Shown here piece after piece: positions 9,152 through 18,288 of a stretch of 64,000 nucleotides of DNA. The stretch spans positions 58,670 through 122,669 of the forward strand of contig JBBIME010000014.1 in the NCBI GenBank assembly GCA_037444575.1, given 5' to 3'. The position numbers and the translations under genes are program-made. Numbering within the stretch: the first letter of the stretch is position 1; every line of letters starts with the position of its first letter. The stretch comes from Bacteriovorax sp037444575. GTDB taxonomy: Bacteria; Bdellovibrionota; Bacteriovoracia; Bacteriovoracales; Bacteriovoracaceae. The notes below the pieces were generated by a model. The model was not told the origin of the DNA. It ran no database searches and saw only the letters and a program-made list of their open reading frames with translations.

Positions 9152-10411
9152 ATGAAAATCGTCAAGGCACTTGCTACGGCTTCAGTGCTATCAGTCTTAG
9201 CCACTAATGCTTTTTCTTACGATGTTGTCGATCGCTACAAGCTCATTGATGACCAATTAAAAACTGAAGAAATGCTTCGTCCTATTGGACACGATTTTTT
9301 TATCGATATCGGGGCGGCGATGAACAAAAACGCCAAGACTTTCGTTGATGATATTAAGGCCGCGAATAATTTTCAGGGATCAACAGTACAAAAACTAACT
9401 AATGCCCAAACTGTTTTAGGAAAATACGATAAAACAGAACAGACTATTAAAGTTAATGCTTCTTTAGGATTTCCAATTTTTAGATTTTCAATTGGAGAGT
9501 TGAAGGTTCAGCCAAATGTAAGACTTCTCGTTGATGGTGGGATCAATATTGGAATTCGTTCTGAAACTCTAACACCACAAATGGTCTTAGATATGATTAA
9601 CATCACTCTTCCAGCTCAGTTGCAAAACGCGATTCTTACAACGACCTATTTACCTGGTGAGGATTTGCTTAAGTCATCAGTTTGTACCTCTTTAACTGAT
9701 CCGACGGCGCAAGCAGCTTGTCTTGCCAACCAGGGAAAATACTTTTACCCAACAAACACTAACGTTCCAGACATGTTGTTGTTTGGTAAAGTCGACGGAC
9801 GCTTAGGTTTCTACAACGAGTACACTTATGGAGAGCACTTCTTTGGTAACTGGAATCTTTACGGACTAAGCCGCACTGATATTTTCCAACGCGTAAACTC
9901 AGACATGATTGCCAAGGGTACTAAGATTGAGCTTCCAAAGACAAAAAACACTGAGACAACACTTGAGACAGATTTCCGTCTAGGTTATCAAAATTCAAAT
10001 TACCGCATTTTTACATCTGTTGAAGACGTTAAATTAAGTACAATGGGTGCTCGAAAAGCTGATTCAAAGGCCCATGCTTATGGCTATGATCCACTTATGA
10101 GACTGCATGCAGATGCTATGTATAAGCTTTCAGCTTTCTCTTTAAATCCATTTGCTGGATTTCATAAACGTAAAGGGTACGCATTTTCTTCAGGGATGTA
10201 CGTTGGGGCAGACGCCGGGGCTCACGTTTGGGGAGACCGTTTAGGGCTTCAACTTCGTGGAATGCTTGATAAAGAATACTTTACCATCTCTCCACGCCTA
10301 AAATTATGGCTTCTTCAACTTGAGTACTCTCTTAAGGCGCCAATGCACTCAATGGAAGGGGATGTGAAACTTTCTGCGATCCACTCGCTTGATTTACGCT
10401 TATTCTTCTAA
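9152..10411 (+). CDS. Probable outer-membrane beta-barrel protein
   Basis: This 419-residue secreted protein has an N-terminal signal peptide (hydrophobic run ending TNAFS). The body is rich in alternating strands, with glycine and aromatic residues (DVKLSTMGARK, FAGFHKRKGYAFSSGMYVGADAGAHVWG), and ends SLDLRLFF, a C-terminal aromatic as used by the BAM machinery. AAGGAAGGAA precedes the ATG. I recognise no named family. It stands alone between a divergent gene and the helicase. Confidence 0.65.
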   Translation: MKIVKALATASVLSVLATNAFSYDVVDRYKLIDDQLKTEEMLRPIGHDFFIDIGAAMNKNAKTFVDDIKAANNFQGSTVQKLTNAQTVLGKYDKTEQTIKVNASLGFPIFRFSIGELKVQPNVRLLVDGGINIGIRSETLTPQMVLDMINITLPAQLQNAILTTTYLPGEDLLKSSVCTSLTDPTAQAACLANQGKYFYPTNTNVPDMLLFGKVDGRLGFYNEYTYGEHFFGNWNLYGLSRTDIFQRVNSDMIAKGTKIELPKTKNTETTLETDFRLGYQNSNYRIFTSVEDVKLSTMGARKADSKAHAYGYDPLMRLHADAMYKLSAFSLNPFAGFHKRKGYAFSSGMYVGADAGAHVWGDRLGLQLRGMLDKEYFTISPRLKLWLLQLEYSLKAPMHSMEGDVKLSAIHSLDLRLFF

Positions 10412-10473
10412 TTAAGATTATTTCGTGATAGGCTAGAGGTTATAAACACCTTTAGTCTATTGCGAGATCCGAA

Positions 10474-11889
10474 ATGAGCTTCGAAAAAATTCTCTCTCAT
10501 GCTTCCATTATTTCTTTTCTTAACGAACACAAACTGAAAAATCCCACAAAGATTCAATCACAAGTCATTCCCGATTTGATCAAAGGGAAATCAGTTAATG
10601 CTGTTGCTAAAACAGGTTCAGGGAAGACATTGGCCTTTGCTCTTCCTATATGTGAACTTTTAAAATTTGATGAAGAAAATTTTCCAATCGCAAATCCAAA
10701 AGAAAATTTTGGTAAACCACGTGCTGTGATCTTAGCTCCAACGAGAGAGCTGGCGACTCAGTTGCATAAAGTTTTTAAATCAATCGCTCACCACGCCAAA
10801 ATGCGCGTTCGTCTTCTGGCAGGAGGAGAAGGAGCAAAGGTTAATCACCTTCTTGCTCGCGACAATATTGATATTCTCATTGCTGCTCCTGGGCGTTTAA
10901 GTTCAGCTTTAAAGAAAAAAGAACTGAATCTTAAAAATACAAAATACTTAATCATGGATGAAGCAGACCAGTTGCTCGACATGGGATTTCGTCGCGATCT
11001 TGTTAATATTTACGGATCAACAGACGCGAGCTTAGTTCACATTGGACTATTTAGTGCTACTCACTCTGATAGCCTTGCAGAGTTCTGCAAGACTGTTTTT
11101 AGTGATGTTGATTTTATCACTTACAATGCTGAGGAAAAAAATAAACTCACTCAATCAGTGCGCACATTTAATATTTACGTAACTGATAAAGAAAAAAATA
11201 AAATGACTGAAGCCTTTTTAAAAAATCAGGCAAAAGGTCGTGGAATTATCTTTGTAAACAAACATGAAACAGTTGATGCTCTTTACTCGGAACTTACGAC
11301 TAAGTTTCCTAAAATGAAGTTTCATGCCCTCCATGGAGAAATGGAGGCAGCAGATAGAAAGAAAAATTACGATCGCTTTTTAAAAGAAAACGGAGTTCTC
11401 ATTTCAACTGATATCACTGCACGCGGAATGCACATTGATGATTTAGTTTGGATAATGAATTACGATCTTCCTTTTGAAGCAGTTTATTACATTCATCGTT
11501 GTGGTCGAGTTGGAAGAATGAATGCCGAAGGATTTGCTTATAACCTTGTTACGCCAAAAGACGCCAACATCGTAAATCGTATTAACGAGGCCATTAAAAA
11601 TCAAAGTGCTCTTCGTCTGACTTCTTTTGATGAAGGTAAATTTAAATCAATTAAAGTGGCCGAAAAAGCAAAAGTTATAAAAACAAAACTTGATAAGAAG
11701 AAAGAAAAATTAAGTGAACTTAAAGAAAAAATTAGTTCAAGAAAAAAACTTTCTGATAAAAAGCATATTAAGACCATTAAAACTTCTTCGACTCCAAGAT
11801 ACAAAAGAACAGAAAAAAAATCTCCGGCCTCTGCAACAAGAAAGAAAACAAGTGGCCAAAAAAAGAATACGAGAAATACTAGAAGATGA
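10474..11889 (+). CDS. DEAD-box RNA helicase
   Basis: This 471-residue ATP-dependent RNA helicase remodels RNA structures, for example in ribosome assembly or cold adaptation. The motifs appear in order: Q motif (PTKIQSQ), motif I AKTGSGKT, Ia PTRELATQ, APGRL, motif II DEAD, motif III SATH (usually SAT), IV IIFVNK, V STDITARGMHI and VI YIHRCGRVGR. The last 75 residues are a lysine/arginine-rich tail, as in RhlE/SrmB-type enzymes that bind RNA nonspecifically. The stop overlaps the start of the downstream lipoprotein gene by 4 bp. Confidence 0.93.
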   Translation: MSFEKILSHASIISFLNEHKLKNPTKIQSQVIPDLIKGKSVNAVAKTGSGKTLAFALPICELLKFDEENFPIANPKENFGKPRAVILAPTRELATQLHKVFKSIAHHAKMRVRLLAGGEGAKVNHLLARDNIDILIAAPGRLSSALKKKELNLKNTKYLIMDEADQLLDMGFRRDLVNIYGSTDASLVHIGLFSATHSDSLAEFCKTVFSDVDFITYNAEEKNKLTQSVRTFNIYVTDKEKNKMTEAFLKNQAKGRGIIFVNKHETVDALYSELTTKFPKMKFHALHGEMEAADRKKNYDRFLKENGVLISTDITARGMHIDDLVWIMNYDLPFEAVYYIHRCGRVGRMNAEGFAYNLVTPKDANIVNRINEAIKNQSALRLTSFDEGKFKSIKVAEKAKVIKTKLDKKKEKLSELKEKISSRKKLSDKKHIKTIKTSSTPRYKRTEKKSPASATRKKTSGQKKNTRNTRR

Positions 11890-12353
11890 TGAGAGCCGCT
11901 TTAATTATTTTACTATTTAGTTTTGCTTCTTGTTCTAAGAAAAAAGAAGTCGTGTCTCTTAAATATACTCAGGAAGAGTTTATGAAGCTTGCTAGTGAAG
12001 CAAGTTTAAGCAACGAAAAAGGAGATGGAATAAAATTTTCTGATTACTCTCCTGGAGTAAATACTCTCGAGTCAAAAGCGCTCATGTTTAATAGGCTCGT
12101 ATTTTTTGCCATCGAGTTTGAAACAGAAGAACAAGCAAAAAATGAGGCCTTAAGACTTAATCAATACTATTCCCGCAATTGGCTTTTTGATCGCGTAGAA
12201 GGGGAGCCTGTCTTAGAAGATTTTGTGATTGAAAAGTTTAAGGCGATTAATCCAAAGCGAACAATTCAACGGGTTCCAAAAAAGCACGAGGATACTCATG
12301 GGGAAACTCCTGGCGAAACTCATGAAGCAGCAAAAGAAACCACTCACCACTAA
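11886..12353 (+). CDS. Small lipoprotein of unknown function
   Basis: This 155-residue protein has a lipoprotein signal: a hydrophobic stretch followed by the lipobox FASC, so Cys16 would be lipidated. The rest is charged, probably helical and soluble, and ends in a histidine/threonine/glutamate-rich tail (HEDTHGETPGETHEAAKETTHH) that might bind metal. It starts within the helicase stop (ATGATG), which suggests translational coupling. Its stop overlaps that of the convergent globin gene by 4 bp. Confidence 0.75.
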   Translation: MMRAALIILLFSFASCSKKKEVVSLKYTQEEFMKLASEASLSNEKGDGIKFSDYSPGVNTLESKALMFNRLVFFAIEFETEEQAKNEALRLNQYYSRNWLFDRVEGEPVLEDFVIEKFKAINPKRTIQRVPKKHEDTHGETPGETHEAAKETTHH

Positions 12354-12739
12354 TTTTTATTAAACATTTGAGGATGAGATTTAAATCTCTCTTCAAAAAA
12401 AGCGATTCTTTCTTTCCAAAGATCATTCATCAATTTGATGTTGGGATGGTTAACTTCTTTTTCAAGAGAATCTAATGTCTCATGAAATAAAAGAATCCAT
12501 CTTCCAAGCTCACCTGGGTGAATGCCCAGTTGAAGATGAGTAAAAAGAAGGTGAAAAGGTCTATCTAGTTTTCCTTCACTCGTTCCAGTGAGCTGCATTT
12601 CCCAGAATGTTGTTAGTCTTTCTAGATGGTGGTGAAGGACATCTGGGTCTCTAAACTTCTCAAAGTGATAACCAATGAGGACATCCCCAATCACTTTTTT
12701 ATAAAACTCATCAACGACAGTATAAATAAGCTCGCGCAT
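12350..12739 (-). CDS. Group III truncated hemoglobin-like protein
   Basis: This 129-residue all-helical protein has the layout of group III truncated globins: FYKKVIGDVLIGYHF at the B/C region, a FWEMQLTG segment in the E-helix region, a histidine-rich F-helix candidate (HLLFTHLQLGIHPGEL) and W/F-containing G and H helices (GRWILLFHETLD). These bind haem and, in Campylobacter Ctb, are linked to oxygen or nitrosative stress. The proximal histidine is probably in THLQL. No partner gene is adjacent. Confidence 0.82.
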   Translation of the reverse strand: MRELIYTVVDEFYKKVIGDVLIGYHFEKFRDPDVLHHHLERLTTFWEMQLTGTSEGKLDRPFHLLFTHLQLGIHPGELGRWILLFHETLDSLEKEVNHPNIKLMNDLWKERIAFFEERFKSHPQMFNKN

Positions 12740-12841
12740 GCTTCTAAGCCCTTATAAATTAATACCCAAGTTAAAATGTAAACTTTTTGTCTCGATAACC
12801 GATAGGTCAACTAAAGTAAACATATCTAAAGGTTTAAGTGT

Positions 12842-13525
12842 ATGGGGAAAAGCCTCCTTTTGAAAGTCACTTCGGGTTTAATCATTTTTGGTTTAATACC
12901 CTTGGTTTACTCTGCTGATATCCAGGTCGGCTCCCTTTCAGATGGCTCTTGTTGGTATGAATCTAAAGAAAGTTTGAAAGTAGCGAGTTTCAATGACAAA
13001 ACGGTTTATACGGCCAATAAAACGCAAATAGAGTCGCAAATTGAATCCCTCATTGCTGAGTCTCGAAATGGCGAGCATCAAAAAGTGAATGAAATGGACT
13101 TGATGCTTCATTGCGGAGGTTATGGAGCAAGTCTTGTGGCACGGGTGTCGTTAGAAAATACTTCTGTTTGTGTCTGGACCAAGTTTGAAAAAGGAAAGCT
13201 AACTTTAAGAAGTGTTGGGGCCCTAAATGAAGGAAGTAAACCAGGTGAACTTTGCGATGGCCATGCCTGGGGAGAATTTATCTTAGGGATTAATGACAGT
13301 CAGTTTCTCGCTGAACTTCAGGGATCAAAGTGGTCTTCAGTTATTAAAGAAGTCACTCGAATCTCAGATAAAGTTTATAAAGTGAGCGTCGTGAAAGATT
13401 ATAAATTCCGTGAAGCTGAGGTTGCGAGTCTTCTGGAAGAGAATTTTACTGGCAAAAATTTTATTCGATATATTGAATTCAATAATTATCAACATCCCAT
13501 TGGGGATTTTGTTCCTTTGAAATAG
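12842..13525 (+). CDS. Secreted protein of unknown function
   Basis: This 227-residue protein has a signal peptide ending PLVYSAD and five cysteines after it, at roughly regular spacing. No family is recognised. The mature part looks like a mixed alpha/beta soluble domain. It is monocistronic, between a divergent globin gene and a convergent histidine kinase. Confidence 0.7.
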   Translation: MGKSLLLKVTSGLIIFGLIPLVYSADIQVGSLSDGSCWYESKESLKVASFNDKTVYTANKTQIESQIESLIAESRNGEHQKVNEMDLMLHCGGYGASLVARVSLENTSVCVWTKFEKGKLTLRSVGALNEGSKPGELCDGHAWGEFILGINDSQFLAELQGSKWSSVIKEVTRISDKVYKVSVVKDYKFREAEVASLLEENFTGKNFIRYIEFNNYQHPIGDFVPLK

Positions 13526-13644
13526 TTGGATTAATGATCTGTAAAAATTTGAATTTGATCTGTCAGACAATCACAAAGTGGCCAACTGAAAATAGAAGCT
13601 CATTAAAACTAATAAAATGTCAGAAGGCGGCATTTTGCAAATGA

Positions 13645-14751
13645 TCACGCTAAAGGAATTGTTACGACAAAGCATGTCTGGTGGCATTCCCTGTCCAAAA
13701 AGATCTTGCCTCCGTGAGCTTCGATAATTTTCGCAGAAAGAGTCAATCCGATACCTGTTCCTTTCCCTTTTTCTTTCGTTGTAAAATAGGGAGTGAATAA
13801 ACGGGCCACAACTTCATCGGGAATTCTTATCCCTGAATCGAGAACTCTTATTTCAAGAGCATCACTTTTTACAGTGATCTTTAATTTGACTTCCATCTTC
13901 TCTAAAGAGTGAACAGCATCGCAGGCATTTTTGATTAGATTAATTAACACTTGCGATATTTGAGTCCTACGGCACTTGATTAATAACTCGTCATCGACAT
14001 CATTCTCGACAATTAAGTCAACTCCATTTGATTTTGCAATATACTCTGTGATCAAAAGAGCATCATCTATAATTTCACTAACTCGACAAGAGTCCATGAT
14101 AGAAGTTGAATCATTTCTAGAATAATCACGAAGCGCCAAAACAATGTGAGATATTCTGTTTGTGACTTCAATCATCTTGGTATTTAATTTTTTTATTTTT
14201 TGAATATCGGGCGATTCTGCATTCAACGCTGAATGAATAGAGCTTGCGGCAAGTGACATAACAGTCAGTGGATTATTTATCTCATGAGCAACAAATCCAG
14301 AAATCTCTCCCATCGTCGCAAACTTTGATATTGCAACAAGTTCTTCTTCTTTTGCCTTTAGGGCCAATTTATTTTGAACATTCTCTGTAACGTTAAAACG
14401 TATTCCTACAAATTTTTCGATTTCATTATTGTTATTAAAAATAGGCCGAATAATAGTATCAAGCCAAACAAGCTCTCCATTTTTCTTCTTATTGCAGAAG
14501 ACACCTCTCCAGGTTTCGCCGGACAAGAGAGCAGACCATAATTTTTTATAAAACTCTTCAGGGTGAAGGCCTGATTTAAAAACGTTTGGGGATTTTCCAA
14601 TGAGCTCAGTTTTTGTATATCCTGTAAGTTCGCAAAAAATGTCATTCACATAAATAAAGCACCCCTTGGGATCAGTAATAAAGATGGCCGCGATGGAATC
14701 AAAGGCATCACTGATTGTTTGAGCTTCTCTTTTTTTTATTTCATTAGACAT
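13645..14751 (-). CDS. PAS-domain sensor histidine kinase
   Basis: This orphan cytosolic histidine kinase is about 368 residues long. A PAS domain fills residues about 10-130 (DPKGCFIYVNDIFCELTGYT). The dimerisation/H-box is VAHEINNPL, and the catalytic domain shows the N box (LINLIKNACDAV), the G2 box (GKGTGIGL) and FTPYFTTKEKG. The G1 box reads DSGIRIP, with Arg where the second Gly of DxGxG is expected. There is no membrane helix and no adjacent response regulator. I prefer the ATG at 14751, with TGGAG 8 bp before it, over that at 14781. Confidence 0.88.
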   Translation of the reverse strand: MSNEIKKREAQTISDAFDSIAAIFITDPKGCFIYVNDIFCELTGYTKTELIGKSPNVFKSGLHPEEFYKKLWSALLSGETWRGVFCNKKKNGELVWLDTIIRPIFNNNNEIEKFVGIRFNVTENVQNKLALKAKEEELVAISKFATMGEISGFVAHEINNPLTVMSLAASSIHSALNAESPDIQKIKKLNTKMIEVTNRISHIVLALRDYSRNDSTSIMDSCRVSEIIDDALLITEYIAKSNGVDLIVENDVDDELLIKCRRTQISQVLINLIKNACDAVHSLEKMEVKLKITVKSDALEIRVLDSGIRIPDEVVARLFTPYFTTKEKGKGTGIGLTLSAKIIEAHGGKIFLDRECHQTCFVVTIPLA

Positions 14752-14915
14752 TGATGCAACTCCAGAATTGCGACCAACCATACTTAAATTTAAGAATGAA
14801 TTCCTTCAAAACTACATCGCTGCATGTAGTCTATCAAATCGTTTTAACTTTCACTAGACCAGTCGGTCCAATCATTAGCAAACAAAAGCAATTGAAGTGG
14901 TTTGGGTGTGTATGA

Positions 14916-14947
14916 CAAAAAAAACCCACATCAATGATGTGGGTTTA
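14916..14947 (-). terminator. Rho-independent terminator after the DksA-like gene
   Basis: Arms AAACCCACATC and GATGTGGGTTT surround a three-base loop, and on the minus strand a run of T follows. It lies 43 bp after the stop of the DksA-like gene. Confidence 0.85.
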
Positions 14948-14989
14948 GTAAGCACAAGTGTGGGTCTTGTAGCGTAGTTTTTTGGAGAA

Positions 14990-15418
14990 TTATCTCAATG
15001 TATCGTGAAGTGCGCGACCAAGAGACTTTGATTTTTTGTCAAAGAAGTTGTTGTTTTCAGCATGTTCTGCTTCTTCTTTACAAGCAATACAAAGTTCAGC
15101 TGTTAGTCTTGCGTTTAGTCTGTCAAAACCAATTTCGCCATCACATTCTTCGCACAATCCGTATGTTCCACGGTTGATTGCATCTAGAGATTTGTTAATT
15201 TTTTTCAGATAAAAATTTTCGCGGTTAATGAAGCGAATATCGTGAGAAGTTTGTGTGTTTACACTCGCTTCATCAAGAGGATCTGAAAGTTCATTTTTAT
15301 CAAGTTGGTACTTTTCTTCTTCAAGCTTTTTGTTTGAGATGCGCTCTTTTTCAGAAAGCAACTTGTCTTTTAAAATCTCAACTTGCTTGTCAGTGAGGTA
15401 TGCGTTTTCTCTCTTCAT
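14990..15418 (-). CDS. DksA/TraR-family zinc-finger protein
   Basis: This 142-residue protein has a long helical coiled-coil N-terminal half and a C4 zinc finger near residue 95 (CEECDGEIGFDRL, then CIACKEEAE). Family members enter the RNA polymerase secondary channel and modulate promoters, often together with ppGpp. The acidic tip of true DksA (DxxDxA) may correspond to the DPLDEAS segment. AAGGAG lies just before the ATG. It is a single-gene unit with its own terminator. Confidence 0.88.
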   Translation of the reverse strand: MKRENAYLTDKQVEILKDKLLSEKERISNKKLEEEKYQLDKNELSDPLDEASVNTQTSHDIRFINRENFYLKKINKSLDAINRGTYGLCEECDGEIGFDRLNARLTAELCIACKEEAEHAENNNFFDKKSKSLGRALHDTLR

Positions 15419-15587
15419 TCTTACTCCTTAAAAAATCTACTGCGTAAAAACCTTCAATAGTTTTGCAGCGGCAAGCATTACTAAAAAACTATAAATTTCG
15501 TTGGAATCACAATACAGATAGCGGAGTAATCTAGTAAATTACTAAAATCTAACAAAGCTTAACATCTTTAGTTTTCCCAATGAAAAA

Positions 15588-15956
15588 CTACTTAATAGAA
15601 GCTTCGCAGTAAGGGCAAAAGTGCCAGAATTGTAAATCGATTTCATGCTTACATGAAGCACAAATATGTAGACACTCAAGGTCGATAAAGTCATCTCCGC
15701 CCATAAAAAGCTCTTTTCTCATCGCTCTAATGGTAGTTGGATGCGCGCGAAAATGATTGGGAAGAAGAGGATCGGGAATAAATTTTGCTGGAGCGACACT
15801 CGTATCAGGTTTGATATTCACACTATAGGTTTCATGATGATCACTATAGAGAGGAAGATTAAAAGCATTCTTGTACGACTTTAACTTTTCAAACTGTGAA
15901 TTAGCATCATGTTTTTTTTGTAAATATTTTCTTATTTCTTCGTCTTTGTTGCTCAT
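15588..15956 (-). CDS. Small protein with C-terminal zinc ribbon
   Basis: This protein of about 122 residues has a zinc-ribbon-like end: CASCKHEIDLQFWHFCPYC, two CxxC pairs. The rest is unrecognised. I chose the ATG at 15956, which overlaps the stop of the upstream gene as ATGA, with GGGAGA upstream; an in-frame ATG at 15974 would overlap more. It forms a two-gene unit with the helical protein at 15953-16510. Confidence 0.7.
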   Translation of the reverse strand: MSNKDEEIRKYLQKKHDANSQFEKLKSYKNAFNLPLYSDHHETYSVNIKPDTSVAPAKFIPDPLLPNHFRAHPTTIRAMRKELFMGGDDFIDLECLHICASCKHEIDLQFWHFCPYCEASIK

Positions 15957-16510
15957 AATTTCATTTTCTCCCATTGCTTCTCAAGTAGCTCAATGATTTG
16001 TGAGGAAGAATTTAGATGTTGGTTAAAAAGTTTAATAAAACCTGGTTTTGCATCAAGAACTTCTTTCTTTAAACGCATTGAAAGAGGTCCCATGGATTCA
16101 ATTGTTCTTAGAGTCCATTCCTGAACTTCGGGATTCTTATTTTTTAAAAGTGTTTTTAAATGAATAAAATAAACTTCTGATATCATCACGCCAGACTTTA
16201 AGGCCTCGCCAACAATATGTTTTTGAGAAGCAGAAAGAGTGTAGATGAGTAGATCGCCATCTTTTAATTTTGCATTTAATTTTTCCAGAGTCATAAAAAA
16301 ATGTTCGTTAAATTGAGCGCTCATGTTCTGAGTATTATCTAAAATACAAAGAATTTGTTTTAAGGCCACTTCGTCAATAGAATCCCCACTGATGGCCTTG
16401 TGCCATTCGCTTTTAAGCTCATCAATGAGCTCTTGAGTAAGCTTAATGAGAGGCCTCTCACCGCGCTTAAGTTTTTGGATGGTATCTTGATAGAGCTCTT
16501 TGTAGTTCAT
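15953..16510 (-). CDS. Helical, HEAT-like protein of unknown function
   Basis: This 185-residue protein appears wholly alpha-helical, with repeats of about 35-40 residues resembling HEAT/ARM units (for example NPEVQEWTLRTIESMG). No signal peptide is present, so it is probably cytosolic and may be a scaffold. It is translationally coupled to the zinc-ribbon protein downstream (ATGA overlap). Confidence 0.65.
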   Translation of the reverse strand: MNYKELYQDTIQKLKRGERPLIKLTQELIDELKSEWHKAISGDSIDEVALKQILCILDNTQNMSAQFNEHFFMTLEKLNAKLKDGDLLIYTLSASQKHIVGEALKSGVMISEVYFIHLKTLLKNKNPEVQEWTLRTIESMGPLSMRLKKEVLDAKPGFIKLFNQHLNSSSQIIELLEKQWEKMKL

Positions 16511-16582
16511 AGATACATTTTGCTACAAGGGGCAAAAGAAATAAAGCAAATGGTGTAGTAGGGAATTGGTCGGATAATGAAA

Positions 16583-16609
16583 CAAACCTCGAAATGACTT
16601 CGAGGTTTG
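16583..16609 (-). terminator. Hairpin terminator after the 129-aa secreted protein
   Basis: An 11-bp perfect stem (CAAACCTCGAA/TTCGAGGTTTG) with a 5-nt loop lies 14 bp after the stop. The T-tract on the minus strand is short, so termination strength is uncertain. Confidence 0.6.
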
Positions 16610-16623
16610 CCTATATTAAAAAG

Positions 16624-17013
16624 CTATTCGTTGATAGCTGTTACGATTAGATCGACGGCTTCAGTCTCTGACAATTCTGGAGCATTTCTTTTTAAAATAT
16701 TCACAGCATTTGTTAGGGCAGCTGTCAGGCTTCCAGAAGCGTAAAATTCTTGAGCGTCTTTATTGACCAGTGCTTGAACTTGTTTTTTCATTTGAGCATC
16801 CATTGCACCGAGAACAGTAACTGCTGAAGTCGCTGCAGTTGCATAGAACTCCAATGTTAAAACACTGGCCGCTGGAGCGTAAGCAAATGTTGTTGCCGCA
16901 AGAGGAACCCAAACAGTTGCAGATATTGCAATACCTTCTGACGTATCTTGATTAGCAAAAGCATTATGGAATGAAAGAGTTGCTACTAGGGCCAAAAGTG
17001 AAAGTGCTTTCAT
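16624..17013 (-). CDS. Small secreted alanine-rich protein
   Basis: This 129-residue protein has a signal peptide (MKALSLLALVATL, cleavage near AFA-N). The mature N-terminal half is strongly alanine/threonine/valine-rich and could insert in a membrane; the C-terminal half is a charged helix. No family is recognised. TAGGAG precedes the ATG, and a hairpin terminator follows. Confidence 0.65.
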   Translation of the reverse strand: MKALSLLALVATLSFHNAFANQDTSEGIAISATVWVPLAATTFAYAPAASVLTLEFYATAATSAVTVLGAMDAQMKKQVQALVNKDAQEFYASGSLTAALTNAVNILKRNAPELSETEAVDLIVTAINE

Positions 17014-17115
17014 AGGGACTCCTAAGATTTATAAATTATTTATAGGAAGCTTCTATATCTTCTGAGTATAAGATTCAACAAATAGGGATTGAGTGTGTAA
17101 ATACTACTCAATCAT

Positions 17116-17144
17116 TTGACGAGTCCAGCTTTTGCGGGTTAAGA
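17116..17144 (+). promoter_or_regulatory. Possible sigma-70-type promoter of queE
   Basis: TTGACG is separated by 17 bp from TTAAGA. The -35 is good and the -10 is weak. It lies 28 bp before the queE start. Confidence 0.35.
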
Positions 17145-17171
17145 CCAAATAAAAGGATTTAAAAGGCAAAA

Positions 17172-17882
17172 ATGACTGCAAAACATCTCATAAATTCTAT
17201 TTATCGTGCCAGCGAGGGAGAGGGAGTCTTTCTAGGGCGTCCTCAAATATTCGTTCGCTATCAAGGCTGCGCTATTGGTTGCACTAATTGCGATTCCAAA
17301 GACACATGGGAATTTAGCGATGAAATGGGACAAGATCTTGAGATGATCTTGGATTCTGTCCACAAAGAAGGATTTAACGGATCGATTAAGAATGTTTCTA
17401 TCACTGGAGGAGATCCTCTTCATCCAGCGCACGTTCCTCACGTTTTAGGGCTTATTAAAGTTCTTAAAGAAAAAAAATATTACATCAACATTGAAGCTGC
17501 AGGCACTCGAGTCGTTGATGAGATTTTTGATTTAGTCGATTATGTTAGCTTTGATTTTAAAACTCCATCCACAGGAGTTAAAACTCCACTTAAAAATATT
17601 TCCAAGATGATTTCTCAATATCCTGGCAAGTTTCAGGTCAAATCCGTCATTTTTGATAAGGCAGATTTCGTAGCTACTTTAGAAGCATACAGAACGCTTG
17701 AGTCCGAAAATAAGGGAATGCCAATGCCTTGGGTTCTCACTCCTTGCTATAATTCCGCAGAAGCTTTTCCTATGGAGCGCTTTGCTCACATTCTTACGTG
17801 GAACGAAGAAAATGGCGGACTCTTCCGAGTAATCGGTCAGCAACACAAATGGATCTTTGGCCCAGATAAAAAGCAAGTTTAA
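17172..17882 (+). CDS. queE: 7-carboxy-7-deazaguanine synthase
   Basis: This 236-residue radical SAM enzyme rearranges 6-carboxytetrahydropterin to CDG in the queuosine pathway. The N-terminus shows YRASEGEG and the iron-sulfur motif CAIGCTNC (CxxxCxxC), followed by DSKDTW, which is typical of QueE. SITGGDPLHP is the glycine-rich SAM-binding segment. Tgt, from the same pathway, is encoded at 5885-7045. AAAAGG precedes the ATG. The downstream secreted-protein gene starts 13 bp later and may be co-transcribed by chance. Confidence 0.93.
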   Translation: MTAKHLINSIYRASEGEGVFLGRPQIFVRYQGCAIGCTNCDSKDTWEFSDEMGQDLEMILDSVHKEGFNGSIKNVSITGGDPLHPAHVPHVLGLIKVLKEKKYYINIEAAGTRVVDEIFDLVDYVSFDFKTPSTGVKTPLKNISKMISQYPGKFQVKSVIFDKADFVATLEAYRTLESENKGMPMPWVLTPCYNSAEAFPMERFAHILTWNEENGGLFRVIGQQHKWIFGPDKKQV

Positions 17883-17895
17883 CGAGGAGAATATT

Positions 17896-18288
17896 ATGAA
17901 GCGAATTTTTTGCGTAGTATGTTTGATGTTTGTACTTAATCCACTTCAAAACGTTATGGCAGGGTGTACCTCTTGGACTCAAACGAGTGGAGTGAGTTGT
18001 ATTTTTGCAGGTAATTCTGGAAACCTTTGGGAAAGACAATGTGAAAATACATGTGCGATTGGAAGACATGGTTCAGGCTGGGGTTCTCAGTGTGAAGCGG
18101 AAACTATTTGTATGCCAGCTGACTCTAATCCAAATCAGTTAAGCAGAGCTTGCACAGATTGGACTGCTGAAGATGGAGTGACTTGTCGTAATCCAAACAC
18201 AGGTAATTGGGAACAACACTGGGTTCGTTCATGTCAGGTAGGATTCTCTACTACATGGTGTTCTGACGAAAATCCTAATAACCGATAA
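17896..18288 (+). CDS. Secreted Cys/Trp-rich protein with two internal repeats
   Basis: This protein of about 130 residues has a signal peptide (MKRIFCVVCLMFVL, cleavage near VMAG). The mature part holds two related units, each starting CTxWT and continuing xxGVxC, then NxGNW/LWE and a further cysteine, so disulfides are likely. I chose the ATG at 17896 because GAGGAG lies 6 bp before it; an in-frame ATG at 17857 lies inside queE. Its end overlaps the convergent peptidase gene by 14 bp. Confidence 0.7.
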   Translation: MKRIFCVVCLMFVLNPLQNVMAGCTSWTQTSGVSCIFAGNSGNLWERQCENTCAIGRHGSGWGSQCEAETICMPADSNPNQLSRACTDWTAEDGVTCRNPNTGNWEQHWVRSCQVGFSTTWCSDENPNNR

